DNA of 64,000 bases, from contig VZQC01006709.1 of NCBI GenBank assembly GCA_009823505.1, forward strand, positions 462,522 through 526,521. The letters run 5' to 3'. Made by a program: the position numbers and the translations under genes. This stretch comes from Rhizomys pruinosus. Taxonomy: Eukaryota > Chordata > Mammalia > Rodentia > Spalacidae. The stretch's first letter is position 1, and each line of letters starts with the position of its first letter. The notes beneath the pieces were generated by a model, which saw only the letters and a program-made list of their open reading frames with translations, searched no databases and was not told the origin of the DNA. Positions 1 through 9,480 of the stretch are shown here, one piece after another.

Positions 1-168
1 TGTGACTAGCTGCTTCAAGTTCCTGCCTTGATTTTCCCTCAGTGATGGGTGCAACCTAGAGTTGCAAGTGGAAGAAACATTTTCTCCCTTAAAGTTCTCT
101 CTTGTCAGGGCGGTTTTTATTTGTTTGTTTGTTTTCACATCAGCACAAAATGAAACTAAAACAATGAG
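1..168 (+). mobile_element. ERVL-MaLR (MT-type) LTR, 3' fragment
   Basis: The stretch has the usual end of a rodent MT-type LTR: a tail reading like 'ctcccttaaagttctctctt' followed by 'gtcaggg', a T-rich stretch and an ending resembling the 'cagcaacagaaaactaa' LTR terminus. The 5' part lies outside the window. Subfamily is not certain. Confidence 0.6.
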
Positions 169-520
169 TTGAACAAAGCCCCCTGCCTCCTGGTAGCAAA
201 AACTTTGCTTGGCTGGCCAGACAGAGTTAAAAGCTATGAGAGAAGTGACTGTGGAAGGGGGTGGTGGGGTGGGGCAGTGCGGGTTTGCAGTACCAAACAG
301 AGGGAGTCAGGGTCAGGCTCAGAGAAGAGTGGAGGGGATGAGTCCTGTGGCTATCTCGGAACAACCTAGGGAACGGCCTGTGTTAATGATGGTATGAAAA
401 CCTGAGGTATGAGGAAGGGACAATGAAGTAGAGGTGGGCCTGTCCCTAAATGAGGAGAACAGGGGTCTTCAAATTCAAAATATGTTCCAGAGGAACCTCT
501 GAATTTGTTATAGATGCTTC
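169..520. other. Unique sequence, no gene seen
   Basis: I see no repeat or convincing exon. It is slightly G-rich around 250-350. Confidence 0.5.
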
Positions 521-643
521 TGTGGCTGTGACCTGGAGCTGTGGTCCCCACCTCCCTCTTCTGTGGCTGTGACCTGGAGCTGTGGTCCCCACCTCCCTCT
601 TCTGTGGCTGTGACCTGGGGCTGTGGTCCCCCCCACCCCCAGT
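521..643. repeat. Tandem repeat, 41-bp unit x3
   Basis: The block beginning 'tgtggctgtgacctgg' recurs at 521, 562 and 603, a constant period of 41 bp. Copies 1 and 2 are nearly identical; copy 3 decays into a C-run near 630. Confidence 0.9.
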
Positions 644-967
644 CAGGAGATCACCGGATCTCAGCTCCCATCTGTTTGCTCTGTTGAGTTCCAGTTGCAT
701 TTCCTCTAAAGAGCCCACATCTGGGAAAGGGGGATGGGGTCAGCTTCAGGCCAGCCATCCCCACCATACCAGACAAAGGGCTCAGTGTACAACAATGTGG
801 ATGAATCTCCAATGCTCTGTGCTAAATGAAAGAAGCCAGACCCAAATCTCTGCATTCTGTGGTTCCATGCCTAGGGCATTCCAGAAAGGACAAACTGTGA
901 AGACAGGAACGAGACAGGCTGCCAGGAGAGCAGCTGGCTACCTGGCAGCGCAGGGGAACCCACCGTC
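644..967. other. Unique sequence, no gene seen
   Basis: No recognisable repeat. An open frame crosses it from the tandem repeat, but nothing supports coding. Confidence 0.5.
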
Positions 968-979
968 AACTTAACTTTT

Positions 980-1140
980 AGTTTAATTTTTTTGGTATTT
1001 TTGGAGACAGGGTCTCCCTGTAACCTCAGCTGTCCTGCAACTCACTATGTAGACCAGGCTGGCCTTGAAGTCACAGAGATCTGCCTGCCTTTGCCTCCCA
1101 AGTGCTGGGATTAAAGGCGTGCACCACCACACCTGGCATG
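980..1140 (-). mobile_element. B1 SINE
   Basis: Reverse-complement B1: 'gagacagggtctccctgt' at the left, then 'accaggctggccttgaa', then 'gtgctgggattaaaggc' at the right. It is flanked by a 12-bp target-site duplication 'aacttaactttt' at 968-979 and 1141-1152. Confidence 0.93.
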
Positions 1141-1152
1141 AACTTAACTTTT

Positions 1153-1700
1153 TAAAACTTTGAAGATCTTGTCTGAGAAGTCGTTCATTCCGAGGTCACT
1201 ATGAACTGTGACAAATGAAGCCAGGACAACAGCCTGGGGTCTGAAGGGCAGGAAGAGGTGACACATGCCATGAGAACGAGCTGTCTTCATCAGCTAAGCG
1301 CTTTGGCTCATTTTCTGCCATTCCAGTTTTCACATGTACTGTCTTCACTAGACTTCACTGGGGGAAGTGGAACTCCACAGGCTCAGTGTGACAGATTGTA
1401 TTTCCCAGAACAGCAAGAGATACTATTAAAATTAAATAACAAACACACCCTGTCTTGAGCCTCTAGGTTTGGGTAATAATTTGCGACACAGTAATGGATA
1501 ATTGGAACTCCAGGAACTGAGCCTGAGGCATCTCTGCGCCCATGCTTGCTCCCTGCACCCAGGTCCAACCAACCACTTCTTTCTGTTCTGCCTGGCTCCT
1601 TTCTCAGGCAGTGAGGAGCCATACACACAGCCACAGGAGGAAACTCCATCATCCCGTTGTAGAGCAGCAGGAGCCGACGCCTCTCTGGGTGTCAGATGCC
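1153..1700. other. Unique sequence with possible old LTR remnant
   Basis: The part 1,360-1,510 ('ttgagcctctaggtttgggt', then 'gacacagtaatggataattgg') resembles the 3' end of an MLT1/MST-type LTR. The rest has no recognised content. Confidence 0.4.
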
Positions 1701-1995
1701 AAAATTACACCTGGCACAAAGTAGGTGTTCAACAAACATCTGGCACATGAAGGCATAGTTCAAAGCCCATTCCAGGAGCTGGAGGAACAGTGAGCAAGAC
1801 GGTTCCTGCCCGCGCAGATCACTCTGATAAGCTAATAACAAGATGTCAGACACTACATGACAGGAAGGAAACCAGCAGGGCGCTGTGATGGTAGGAACTG
1901 AACGTGTGTGGAAGCCACACCTCTGAGGAGGTGACACGTGAACTGAGACTGAGGTATGAAGGTGCTAGCCTTGGCCAGGTGAGATGTGTTCCTGA
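1700..1995. mobile_element. Ancient mammal-wide repeat fragment (L2-like end)
   Basis: 'cctggcacaaagtaggtgtt' followed by 'caacaaac' resembles the 'ggcacatagtaggcgctcaa' motif typical of old L2/MIR-type 3' ends. Further on, 'tctgaggaggtgacac' resembles another common mammal-wide repeat motif. The class is uncertain. Confidence 0.35.
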
Positions 1996-2032
1996 GAGAG
2001 GAAAGCTAAAGGAAAAGGCTGTGAGGTATGAG

Positions 2033-2545
2033 TGCACATGCACACACATGCACACAGGTGTACACAATGCACACACATGTGCCCACATGCATGCACACAT
2101 GTACAGATAGATGTGCACATATACACACACTCACTGATACACAAGCGTTCATACATACATGCACATACACAGATGCAAACACATAGATACACAGATGTGT
2201 ACACATGAAGAAACATACATGATACATACCAATGCACATGTGTATGCACACAGATACATACATGGATACATAGAGATGTGCCCACTTGTATATATACACA
2301 GAGACACAGTTGCACACATAGGTACACATGCATATATATAACACACATGTACACACACATACACACAAAGATTTACATCCACACATGTACACACAGATAC
2401 ATGTACACACACAGATACACAGGGATACATATATATGTATACAGATCCATACATGCACACACAGATACACATGCATGCACACAAACTCACATGTACACAT
2501 GGGCACACATAGATGCACATACAGATACACACATATTTATACACA
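2033..2545. repeat. CA/CATA-rich low-complexity tract (~510 bp)
   Basis: An irregular array of acac, acatg and ataca blocks with few other motifs. Long open frames on both strands (Cys/Val-rich on minus, His/Thr-rich on plus) follow from the dinucleotide composition and are not genes. Confidence 0.92.
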
Positions 2546-2890
2546 ACTTTATAACAGGAAGCTTCTGCATTCGCATGAGACTCTCTTGTTCCTGAGCAAG
2601 ACAAATGAAGTGACTACTGAGCACTAGCGCGGGACAAAGAACAGAGTCCGGTCAGGAGTTTGGCTTTGCCTGACTCCCTGCTGTGAGCTTCCTTGGTCTC
2701 TTTTCTCTGGGCCTCTGCCCTTGCTGTGGAAAGGATTTGGGCTGGAATCCATGGGATCTATGAGTGGATCGTGCTGGCTTGGAAGGGCAGTTGTGAGCCT
2801 GTAGATTTGGCAATATTGCGTGGGGTGATGGAACGTGGTCATGGGGGAATATTTACACCATGGGTATTGGAAAACACTATAGATGATGAC
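2546..2890. other. Unique sequence, no gene seen
   Basis: No repeat recognised. Confidence 0.5.
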
Positions 2891-2899
2891 CCATTTATC

Positions 2900-3147
2900 A
2901 TTTTTTTTTATTAATTTTATTTATTTCTGTATGTGTATGAATGTACTGTCTGCCTGCAAGTCTGTGCACCCGTGTCGTGCAACGCCGCGGAGTTCAGAAG
3001 AGGGTCTCGGATTCCCCTGGAACTGGAGTTCTCCTGGAATTGGAGCTTCAGACGGTTCTCAGCCGCCATGTGGGTGCTGGGGATCGAACCCGGGTCCTCT
3101 GTAAGAGCGGTCGGCGCTCTTAACCGCTAGGCCATCTCTCCAGCCCC
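2900..3147 (-). mobile_element. B2 SINE, young CpG-rich subfamily
   Basis: Reverse-complement B2 with the tRNA-like head at the right end ('ggccatctctccagcccc') and a T-rich tail at the left. It has the 17-bp internal duplication seen as 'ggaactggagttctcctgga'. The target-site duplication is 'ccatttatc' (2891 and 3146). CpGs in the pol III B box and in 'cgccgcgg' are intact. Confidence 0.96.
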
Positions 3148-3314
3148 ATTTATCTTTGAGAGCTAGTTTCATATTCAGCAGCATGGAACTGGTCTGCAGG
3201 GGGCACTTCTCAAACGTTTCTGCTAAAGTTCCCTGGAGTAGAGAAAAGCTTAGGAAAATCCCCAAAGGCCTAGGAGCTCCACATCTTAGAACTGTCCTTA
3301 AAAGTACCTGTCTC

Positions 3315-3568
3315 GGGGCTGGAGAGATGGCCTAGCGGTTAAGAGCGCCGACCGCTCTTACAGAGGACCCGGGTTCGATCCCCAGCACCCACATGGCAGC
3401 CGAGAACCGTCTGAAACTCCAATTCCAGGAGAACTCCAGTTCCTGGGGAATCTGACACCCTCTTCTGACCTCCGCGGCATTGCACGACATGGGTGCACAA
3501 ACCTGCAGGCAGACAATACATTCAGACACATACAGAAATAAATAAAATTAATAAAAAAAATTTTTTTT
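3315..3568 (+). mobile_element. B2 SINE, young CpG-rich subfamily
   Basis: Starts 'ggggctggagagatggccta'. The A box (tggcctagcgg) and B-box-like 'gggttcgatcccc' are visible, followed by an A-rich tail. The target-site duplication is 'aagta[c/t]ctgtc' (3302 and 3569). It lies 168 bp from an almost identical inverted copy at 2900-3147. Confidence 0.96.
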
Positions 3569-3585
3569 AAGTATCTGTCCCTATC

Positions 3586-3756
3586 AGGGCCAGCAAGTGG
3601 GTAAAGGTGTTGGCCACCAATCCTGATGATCTGAGTTTGATCCCCAGGACTCATACTGTGGAAGGGGAGAAATGACTCATGTACGCTGTCCTCTGACCTG
3701 CACACACGTGCCATGGCATGCGAACCAGCCCCATAAACAAATAAATAATAAAAAAT
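3586..3756 (+). mobile_element. B3 SINE
   Basis: 'gggccagcaagtgggtaaag', 'cctgatgatctgagtttgat' and 'ctgtcctctgacctgcacac' are the B3/RSINE1 landmarks in order, followed by an A-rich end. Confidence 0.85.
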
Positions 3757-3765
3757 GAGTAAAAT

Positions 3766-3925
3766 GGTCAGGCAGTAGCTCTCACTTGTAATCCCAACAC
3801 GTGGAATACTGAGACAGCAGAATTCCCAGTAGTTTAAGGCCAACCTTGGCTACATAATGACTTTCAGTTCAACCTTGGCTACAGAGTGAGACCTTACCTC
3901 AAAAAATAAAACAAAAATTCCAAAA
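3766..3925 (+). mobile_element. Diverged B1-like SINE
   Basis: Degenerate B1 landmarks: 'cacttgtaatcccaacac', 'aaggccaaccttggctac', 'gagtgagaccttacctc', then an A-rich tail. It contains a partial internal duplication of 'caaccttggctaca'. Confidence 0.65.
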
Positions 3926-3974
3926 CAGCAATAAAGCAAAACCAACAAAAAAGCACCTAAAATGGTTTTAAATT

Positions 3975-4153
3975 TATTTTTTTATTTTTATTTATTTATT
4001 TATTTATTTTTGTCTTTTTGAGACAGGGTCTCCCTATAGCCCCAGCTGTCCTGGAACTCACTCTGTAGTCCAGGCTGGCCTTGAACTCACAAAGATCCAC
4101 CTGCCTCTGCCTCCAGAATGCTAGGATTAAAGGTGTGTGCCACCACACCCAGC
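3975..4153 (-). mobile_element. B1 SINE
   Basis: Reverse-complement B1 with a T-rich/TTTA tail at the left, 'gagacagggtctccctatag', and 'ggattaaaggtgtgtgccac' at the right. Confidence 0.92.
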
Positions 4154-4305
4154 ATTTTAAAATTTATAATCAAGAAGTATTTGCTTCTTGTTCATTCAAA
4201 CTTTAAATTTTAATAAAACTACACAGTTTTATTGTCCTGACTTCAGGCAGATGATTATGTTATTGATTCTAAGGGGCTCTTTCATTTTCATATAATCCTT
4301 GCATA

Positions 4306-4347
4306 GACACAGACACACAGACACACACACACACACACACACACACA
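4306..4347. repeat. (CA)n microsatellite
   Basis: About 40 bp of acac repeats. Confidence 0.95.
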
Positions 4348-5255
4348 TGCACACATGTCCCTTCTTCTCCATTCTGTGCTGACCCGAGGTCAAGGCTAAC
4401 ATCCTTAGCGCCTCCAGAGGGAAAACCTTCCTAGTCTTTGTCCCTTCTCCTCTGGCTTCATCTGGGAGATCTGTTTTCTACATCCCAGACTCAGGCCACA
4501 CAGGCTTCCTGACCAGTCTTTGGTCTACCCCTCTTTTTCTGCCATCAGCTGCTGCTTACCTCACTGCTGAGGATGGCTGAGTGGATATAGACGCCCCCAA
4601 CCTAAAAAGCAGGTGGAGGCATTTCCACACACAGCTTGGTGAGTACAGAGACTATGGTTCCAGTGCAAAGGGCAGAGATCCAGCCTCTGAAAGGCGCCAG
4701 GAGGGTTAGAACATTCCTCAGGGAAAATTCCAGGAGAAAACTTACAAAACACCATCTTTGAAAGGATTCTAGAAATCTCCGGAGAGCAGAAGAGAGAGTG
4801 TGACAGCAGTCAGGACACAGGGAAGGGGACAGTCTGAAAGGTGAAGGGCTCTCTCCTACCAGACCCCAGCTTTCTCAGAGTAACACTCGCCGTCTTAATC
4901 GCCTCAGTCTGCACACAGACGTCAGTCACTGGATCACTCTAACAAACCTGCTCAGAGAACAGCAGTAACCTTGGGGGATACGTTTCAGAACTCACCACAC
5001 CCACCTGCCCATCCTGTTTGGGACTGCCTCCGCTTCCTTTGGCTTTGAACTCTCCACTTTTGCAGCATCTTAGTTTGGGTTCACCACAGGCACAGGCCTG
5101 AAGCAAGGGCTTGCACACAGGCATTTTACTTGGAAGCAGGGGTGAGATACAGGGAAAGTGGGTCTGGAAAAGTACATAGTTGATCTGGGTACTGCTGGGG
5201 ACACTGGACCTTGCACCCCAGTGACCCTCTGAGGAGCTGTAGAGTGGTCCCCAGT
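4348..5255. other. Unique sequence, no gene seen
   Basis: About 0.9 kb without a recognised repeat, RNA gene or convincing exon. Confidence 0.5.
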
Positions 5256-5261
5256 GACTTA

Positions 5262-5430
5262 GGGTCCAAGTCTAAATAAAAAGGAGGCAGTAAGCTGGAC
5301 ACCAGCGTTCATCTCCCTCGGCTTCCTGACTACAGGTGTGGTGTGACCAGCTTCCTGGCATTCCCACCACCATGACTTCCCTGCCACAAAGCTGCATTCT
5401 CAAACTGGGAGCGGAACCCTTCCTTGCAGG
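5262..5430 (+). mobile_element. MT-type MaLR LTR fragment
   Basis: Carries 'aaataaaaaggaggcagtaa', 'cttcctgactacaggtgt' and 'gtgaccagcttcctggc', the central and 3' part of an MT-type LTR. It is truncated before the usual end and is followed at once by a second LTR. Confidence 0.65.
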
Positions 5431-5431
5431 T

Positions 5432-5795
5432 TAGTGTTAACTGACAATCACCTGAGAGCCTTAGCTGAGGACTTCTCCAGATCAGGTTGGCCTGTGGGTA
5501 TGTCTGTGGGAGACTGTCCTGATTGTTCATTGACATAGGAAGACCCAGCCCATTGCAGGAAGCAGCATTCCCTGGGCCAAGGCATTCCTGAACAGAATAA
5601 GGGAGAAGAAAGTTAGTCAGCCAGCCAGCAACGAGGTGGCCAGTTTCTCTCTGCTCTTGACTGTGAATGTCATGTGACTATCTGCCTGAGTTCTTGGACT
5701 GTAATCTGGAATTCTAAGCATAATAAACTCTTTCTCCCTCAAGTTGCTCTTGTCAGGATATTTTATCCCAGCAACAGAAGTGAAACTATAGCACC
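5432..5795 (+). mobile_element. ERVL-MaLR LTR (MT/MLT-type)
   Basis: Starts 'ttagtgttaactgacaatca', has 'gacccagcccattg', a poly(A) signal in 'cataataaactctttctccc', and an end reading 'cagcaacagaagtgaaact'. Orientation is plus. It lies head-to-tail with the fragment just upstream. Confidence 0.75.
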
Positions 5796-6225
5796 TTCTT
5801 TCCTTGGGGCCTCAACTCCCTGAGACACAAAAACACAGCAGCACAGCATCGCTTGACTGGAGAGCCAGCCCCAAGCTCAGGCCCCATCTGCACTGCAGCC
5901 ACAGTCAGTGGTGGGCCAGGGGAAGACATGAGGGACACCATAGTGTCCACTAGGCATGGCTTCCATGACAGCTGGTTGGGGTATCTCTCCGCCCATGTGA
6001 CAACTACGCCCTATCTGATTCGGGGGGCCTTTCCACCCACCCCCACGAGGTTTAACCTTTTGCGCATCTTGCAGTCACCAACCTCCGTGCCTGCTTCCTT
6101 CCCCATCCAACGCTCCAACACCACACCAAATACTTTGTGCTAGTCTTCCTTTTTCTCTCCCCCAGGCAATTGCTGAAAGGCAGGAACTGGGTGCTTTTGG
6201 TGGCCTGTGGCTAACATGGTATCCG
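5796..6225. other. Unique sequence, no gene seen
   Basis: No repeat recognised. At its right edge a short segment beginning 'gtacatactgagagcttaag' recurs after the B2 at 6257-6503, so the B2 landed in a small pre-existing tandem repeat. Confidence 0.45.
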
Positions 6226-6256
6226 GTACATACTGAGAGCTTAAGAAACCAGTACA

Positions 6257-6503
6257 GGGGCTGGAGAGATGGCCTAGCGGTTGAGAGCGCCGTCTGCTCT
6301 TGCAGAGGACCCGGGTTCGATCCCCAGCACCCACATGGCGGCTGAGAACCGTCTGTAGCGCCAATTCCAGGAGAACTCCAGTTCCAGGGGATTCCGAGAC
6401 CCTCTTCTGACCTCCGCGGCGTTGCACGACACGGGTGCACAGACCTACACGCAAAACAGTACATTCATACACATAAATAAAATAAAATTAAAAAAAAAAA
6501 AAA
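6257..6503 (+). mobile_element. B2 SINE, young CpG-rich subfamily
   Basis: Full-length with the 17-bp duplication, A tail of about 17 A, and a perfect 14-bp target-site duplication 'aagaaaccagtaca' (6243-6256 and 6504-6517). Confidence 0.96.
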
Positions 6504-6750
6504 AAGAAACCAGTACATACTGAGAGCTTAAGAAAGTGTAACTTCTGGGGAACAAGCCAGTAAACAGCATTCCTCCATGGCCTGTGCTTCAGCTCCTGCC
6601 TCCAGGTTCCTGCCCTGAGTTCCTGCCTTGGGCTCCCTAAGTGATGAACTGTGACCCAGGAGATGTGAGCTGAATAAACCCTTTCCTCCCCAAGTTGGTG
6701 TTGGTCAGAGTGTTTTGTCACAGCAATGGAAGACAAACTACAACAGAAAT

Positions 6751-6768
6751 TGGTACCAGAGAGTGGGC
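6751..6768 (+). other. Primer-binding site, tRNA-Leu type
   Basis: 'tggtaccagagagtggg' six bases after the LTR-type end 'acaaca'. It resembles the complement of a tRNA-Leu 3' end plus CCA (the primer class ERV-L elements are named for), with a small insertion. Confidence 0.7.
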
Positions 6769-8067
6769 TATTGCTGTGACAGACTTGGTGTTTTGGGGAA
6801 GGATTGTGGAAGCGTTTGGAACTTTGGCTGGGAAGATCATTGAATGCCTAAAGATCATTGCTGTGGAGCTTGGAGCAGTTTTGCTGAAGGAGTTGTAGAG
6901 GATGGAGGCCTGGCTTGTGAAGTTTCAAAGGGAAGCAGAGATCATCAGGACTGTTTAATCTATGGGCTCTGGTCAGCTGGGGCTGAAGAATCAGCTTTAA
7001 GTAACAAGAGACCAGAACCTGAAGTGAATCCTTTGTTTTACTGGGACAACTGATGCTGGTTAGCTGGGGCTGAAAATCAGTTGTAAGTAACAAGAGACCA
7101 GCATCACTGTGGTGAAATCTTCTGGGAATAATTTCTTCAGCGTCAGCACACAGAAGCTATGTTCCAGAAGGGGCCTGAGCCTCCATGTCAAGCCAGAAGC
7201 AGGACTTGGTAGTGTGTAAGAGTCTCCTGTATGGTTCTGGTGTTGAAATTTGAGGGGATCACAGAGAGCACCGAGGCTTGGCACTGTGAGAGGTCAGAAA
7301 GACAAACATTGGTTGGAGTGCACCTCGTTGTAGATGAAGACCCCAGGATTGCAGGAGTTCATAGAGAGAAGCTGAGGCTTGCACCAGGAGAGGTCAGAAG
7401 CGACCATTGGTGAAGGTGCTGCTCAGTTTCAGTGGCAACCCCACCTTTTTGGAGAATGCCAGGACCATGGGACGACCACCAAGAGCCAGAAGCAGTGTGG
7501 AATGGGCGGCTGGACCTTAGAGACTGGTGCCACGGAGCGGCAGAGTCAAGAGAAGGGACTGCCAAAACCCCTTTGGAGCCAGAGTATTGTGGTCCCAGGT
7601 GTCAGCCTTGAGCTACTTTGCTACTGTGAAGTGTGGTGGTGAGTGTCCGGATCTTCCCTTTGAAATAAGACAGTACTTGTTTTGGATTTTACAGCAGCCC
7701 ACAGTTAAGAGACTTTTAACAGACTGTGAACTTTTAAGTGTTTGGACATTTTAAGGACTGTGGGGCTTTTAAGATTGTACTGTCTTAGGTTGTGATTAAT
7801 GTTAACATCATACTTTGGGGATAAGAACTGGAAAGGTGGTGGTTTAATAGTGATGTGTTTTGCATGTCAAGTTGACAAGGGGTCAATTGTGCTGGATAGC
7901 TTTAGTGTCAACTTGACACACCTTGGTTGAGGGAGCCTCAATTGGGGAATTGGCTCCATTGGACTGGCCTGTGGGCACATCTGTAGAGTATTGTCTTGAT
8001 AGTTGAGCAATGTGGGAGGGCCCAGCCCACTATGGGTGGTGCCACCCCGGGCAGGTTGTTGTGTACC

Positions 8068-8075
8068 GTATAAGA
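8068..8075 (+). promoter_or_regulatory. LTR TATA-like box
   Basis: 'gtataaga' lies 28-29 bp upstream of the base (8097) that corresponds to the 5' end of the retrocopied RNA at 6547. This agreement is the main support for the start-site reading. Confidence 0.65.
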
Positions 8076-8280
8076 AGGCAGGCTGGGCACGGGCCAGGGG
8101 AGCAAGCCAGTAAACAACATTCCTCCATGGCCTGTGCTTCAGCTCCTGCCTCCAGGCTCCTGCCCTGAGTTCCTGCCTTGGGCTCCCTAAGTGATGAACT
8201 GTGACCCAGGTGATGTGAGCTGAATAAACCCTTTCCTCCCCATTAAAAAAAGAAAAGAAAAGAAAAAAAGTGTGACTTTT

Positions 8281-8649
8281 CCCCCTTTCCCCATAAAAAG
8301 AACACTGGTGTGATATGGAATCTGCTTTGTCTGCACCTAAGGCCCAGCATGGAGGCTGCTTGCTAGTTCTTGTCATTCCTGCTTTCTGGATGGAGCAAGG
8401 CCATAGGTAGTGAGAGTTGCCACCTTCCCTCTCTGTGACGCCAGCTTGGCAGGTAGTTGTCCCATCTCACTGACCCACTGACCTCTGAATTTCACCCACT
8501 CTAGATAATCATCCACCGTCCTTAGGCTTAGAGTTTTTGCAAGACTCAGGGCGCATGCAATCTTATGTGTTGTCTTCCAGGCCAGTCCAAGTACACTGGA
8601 GCCCTAACTGCCATTAGGCAGTTGTTCTAAGTGTTCCCTCTCCCAGCTG
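8281..8649. other. Unique sequence, no gene seen
   Basis: No repeat recognised. Confidence 0.5.
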
Positions 8650-8981
8650 CTGAAAACTACCCATCTGGATTGTGTTTATGAATTTATCTATTATGGATGT
8701 GTTTTATAAATGAAATCATTGTGACCTTTGTTGTCTGGCTTCTTCCACTGAGCATGTTTTCAAAGCTCACCTATATCAGCATATATCAGTATTTTATTCA
8801 TTTTCACAAGTGAATACTATTTCTTCCATGGCTAGAGCACAATTTGCTTATCCATTGGATGACATCTGAGTTTCCCCTTTTAGCTACTGGGACTGTTGCT
8901 GCTGTGAACAGGCAGGGATAACTGCTGATCAGTTCTCAAGGCTCCTGAGCATTGCCTAAGGGTGGAATCACTAGGTCTTTT

Positions 8982-9118
8982 CAAGACAGGATCTCCCTGT
9001 AGCCCCAGCTGTCCTGAAACTCACTCTGTAGACCAGGCTGGCCTTGAACTCACAGAGATCTGCCTGCATCTGCCTCCTGAGTGCTAGGATTAAAGGTGTG
9101 TGCCACCACGCCCGGCAT
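8982..9118 (-). mobile_element. B1 SINE
   Basis: Reverse-complement B1 inside the old L1, with a perfect 17-bp target-site duplication 'gaatcactaggtctttt' (8965-8981 and 9119-9135). Confidence 0.96.
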
Positions 9119-9152
9119 GAATCACTAGGTCTTTTAACATTTCTATATTTAG

Positions 9153-9238
9153 CTTTTTTTTCTATAGCACTGGTACTCAACCCAGGGCCTCAAACATGCT
9201 AGGCAAGCACTCTACCACTGACTTACACCCCAAGCCCT
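9153..9238 (-). mobile_element. ID-type SINE
   Basis: T-rich tail at the left, then 'ctcaacccagggcctcaaac', 'atgctaggcaagcactctac' and 'cactgacttacacc': the reverse complement of the tRNA-Ala/BC1-derived ID core. Confidence 0.85.
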
Positions 9239-9480
9239 GTGTCTTTTTGAGGTACTTCTGAACTGTTTTCCATTGCTATTCACCAACACTTGTTCTTTTT
9301 TTCTTTTTTTCTCTCTTTAAATGACAGCTGGTGTCAGAAGGTTTAGCACTGTGGTTTCGATTTGCATGTCTTTCACAATTTGTGGGGTTAAATGTTCTTG
9401 AGTACTTTGTGGCCATTTCCATATCTTCTGTGGAGAAATGTGTATTTGATTCTTTTATCCTTTATTCCTTTAAACTTGGC

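Larger units (their letters stand above)
6547..8268 (+). mobile_element. ORR1-type MaLR element as processed RNA copy (R-U5-int-U3-R-A tail)
   Basis: This is a non-coding ERVL-MaLR element that lacks the 5' U3 and the 3' U5. It begins 'ggggaacaagccag', which corresponds in the downstream LTR to 8097, 28 bp after a TATA-like 'tataag'. The order is R-U5 (about 6547-6745), a tRNA-Leu-type primer site (6751-6768), non-coding internal sequence, U3 from 7888, and R ending about 15 bp after AATAAA (8223-8228), then an A-rich tail (about 8244-8268). Flanks 6531-6546 and 8265-8280 match at 13 of 16 bases, as expected of an aged L1-type target duplication. That is the layout of a reverse-transcribed, polyadenylated genomic RNA, not of an integrase product. 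Family assignment is from memory of ORR1; the structural reading is inference from directly visible boundaries. Confidence 0.85.
8650..9480 (-). mobile_element. Old L1 (L1M-type) ORF2 3' fragment
   Basis: The plus strand reads as the reverse complement of the old mammalian L1 ORF2 end: 'ttgtctggcttcttccactg', 'gcttatccattggatgacat', 'actgggactgttgctgctgt', 'taagggtggaatcactagg', 'ctgaactgttttccattgc'. It is heavily decayed, with no open frame, and is interrupted by a B1 (8982-9118) and an ID element (9153-9238). Confidence 0.75.

Noticed and set aside
2006..2530. Long Cys/Val-rich open frame on the minus strand (and His/Thr-rich frames on plus)
   Set aside because: Entirely inside CA/CATA simple sequence; openness follows from lack of stop codons in ACAC-type repeats.
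2933..3130. Recurring ~60-codon frames with the same peptide family at many places
   Set aside because: They are translations of B2 in fixed frames and appear wherever a B2 lies; no selection for coding expected.
3315..3568. tRNA-like sequences with A and B boxes (recurring in every B2)
   Set aside because: These are tRNA-derived SINE heads, not tRNA genes: no cloverleaf with proper anticodon arm, and the B2 body, A tail and target duplications follow.
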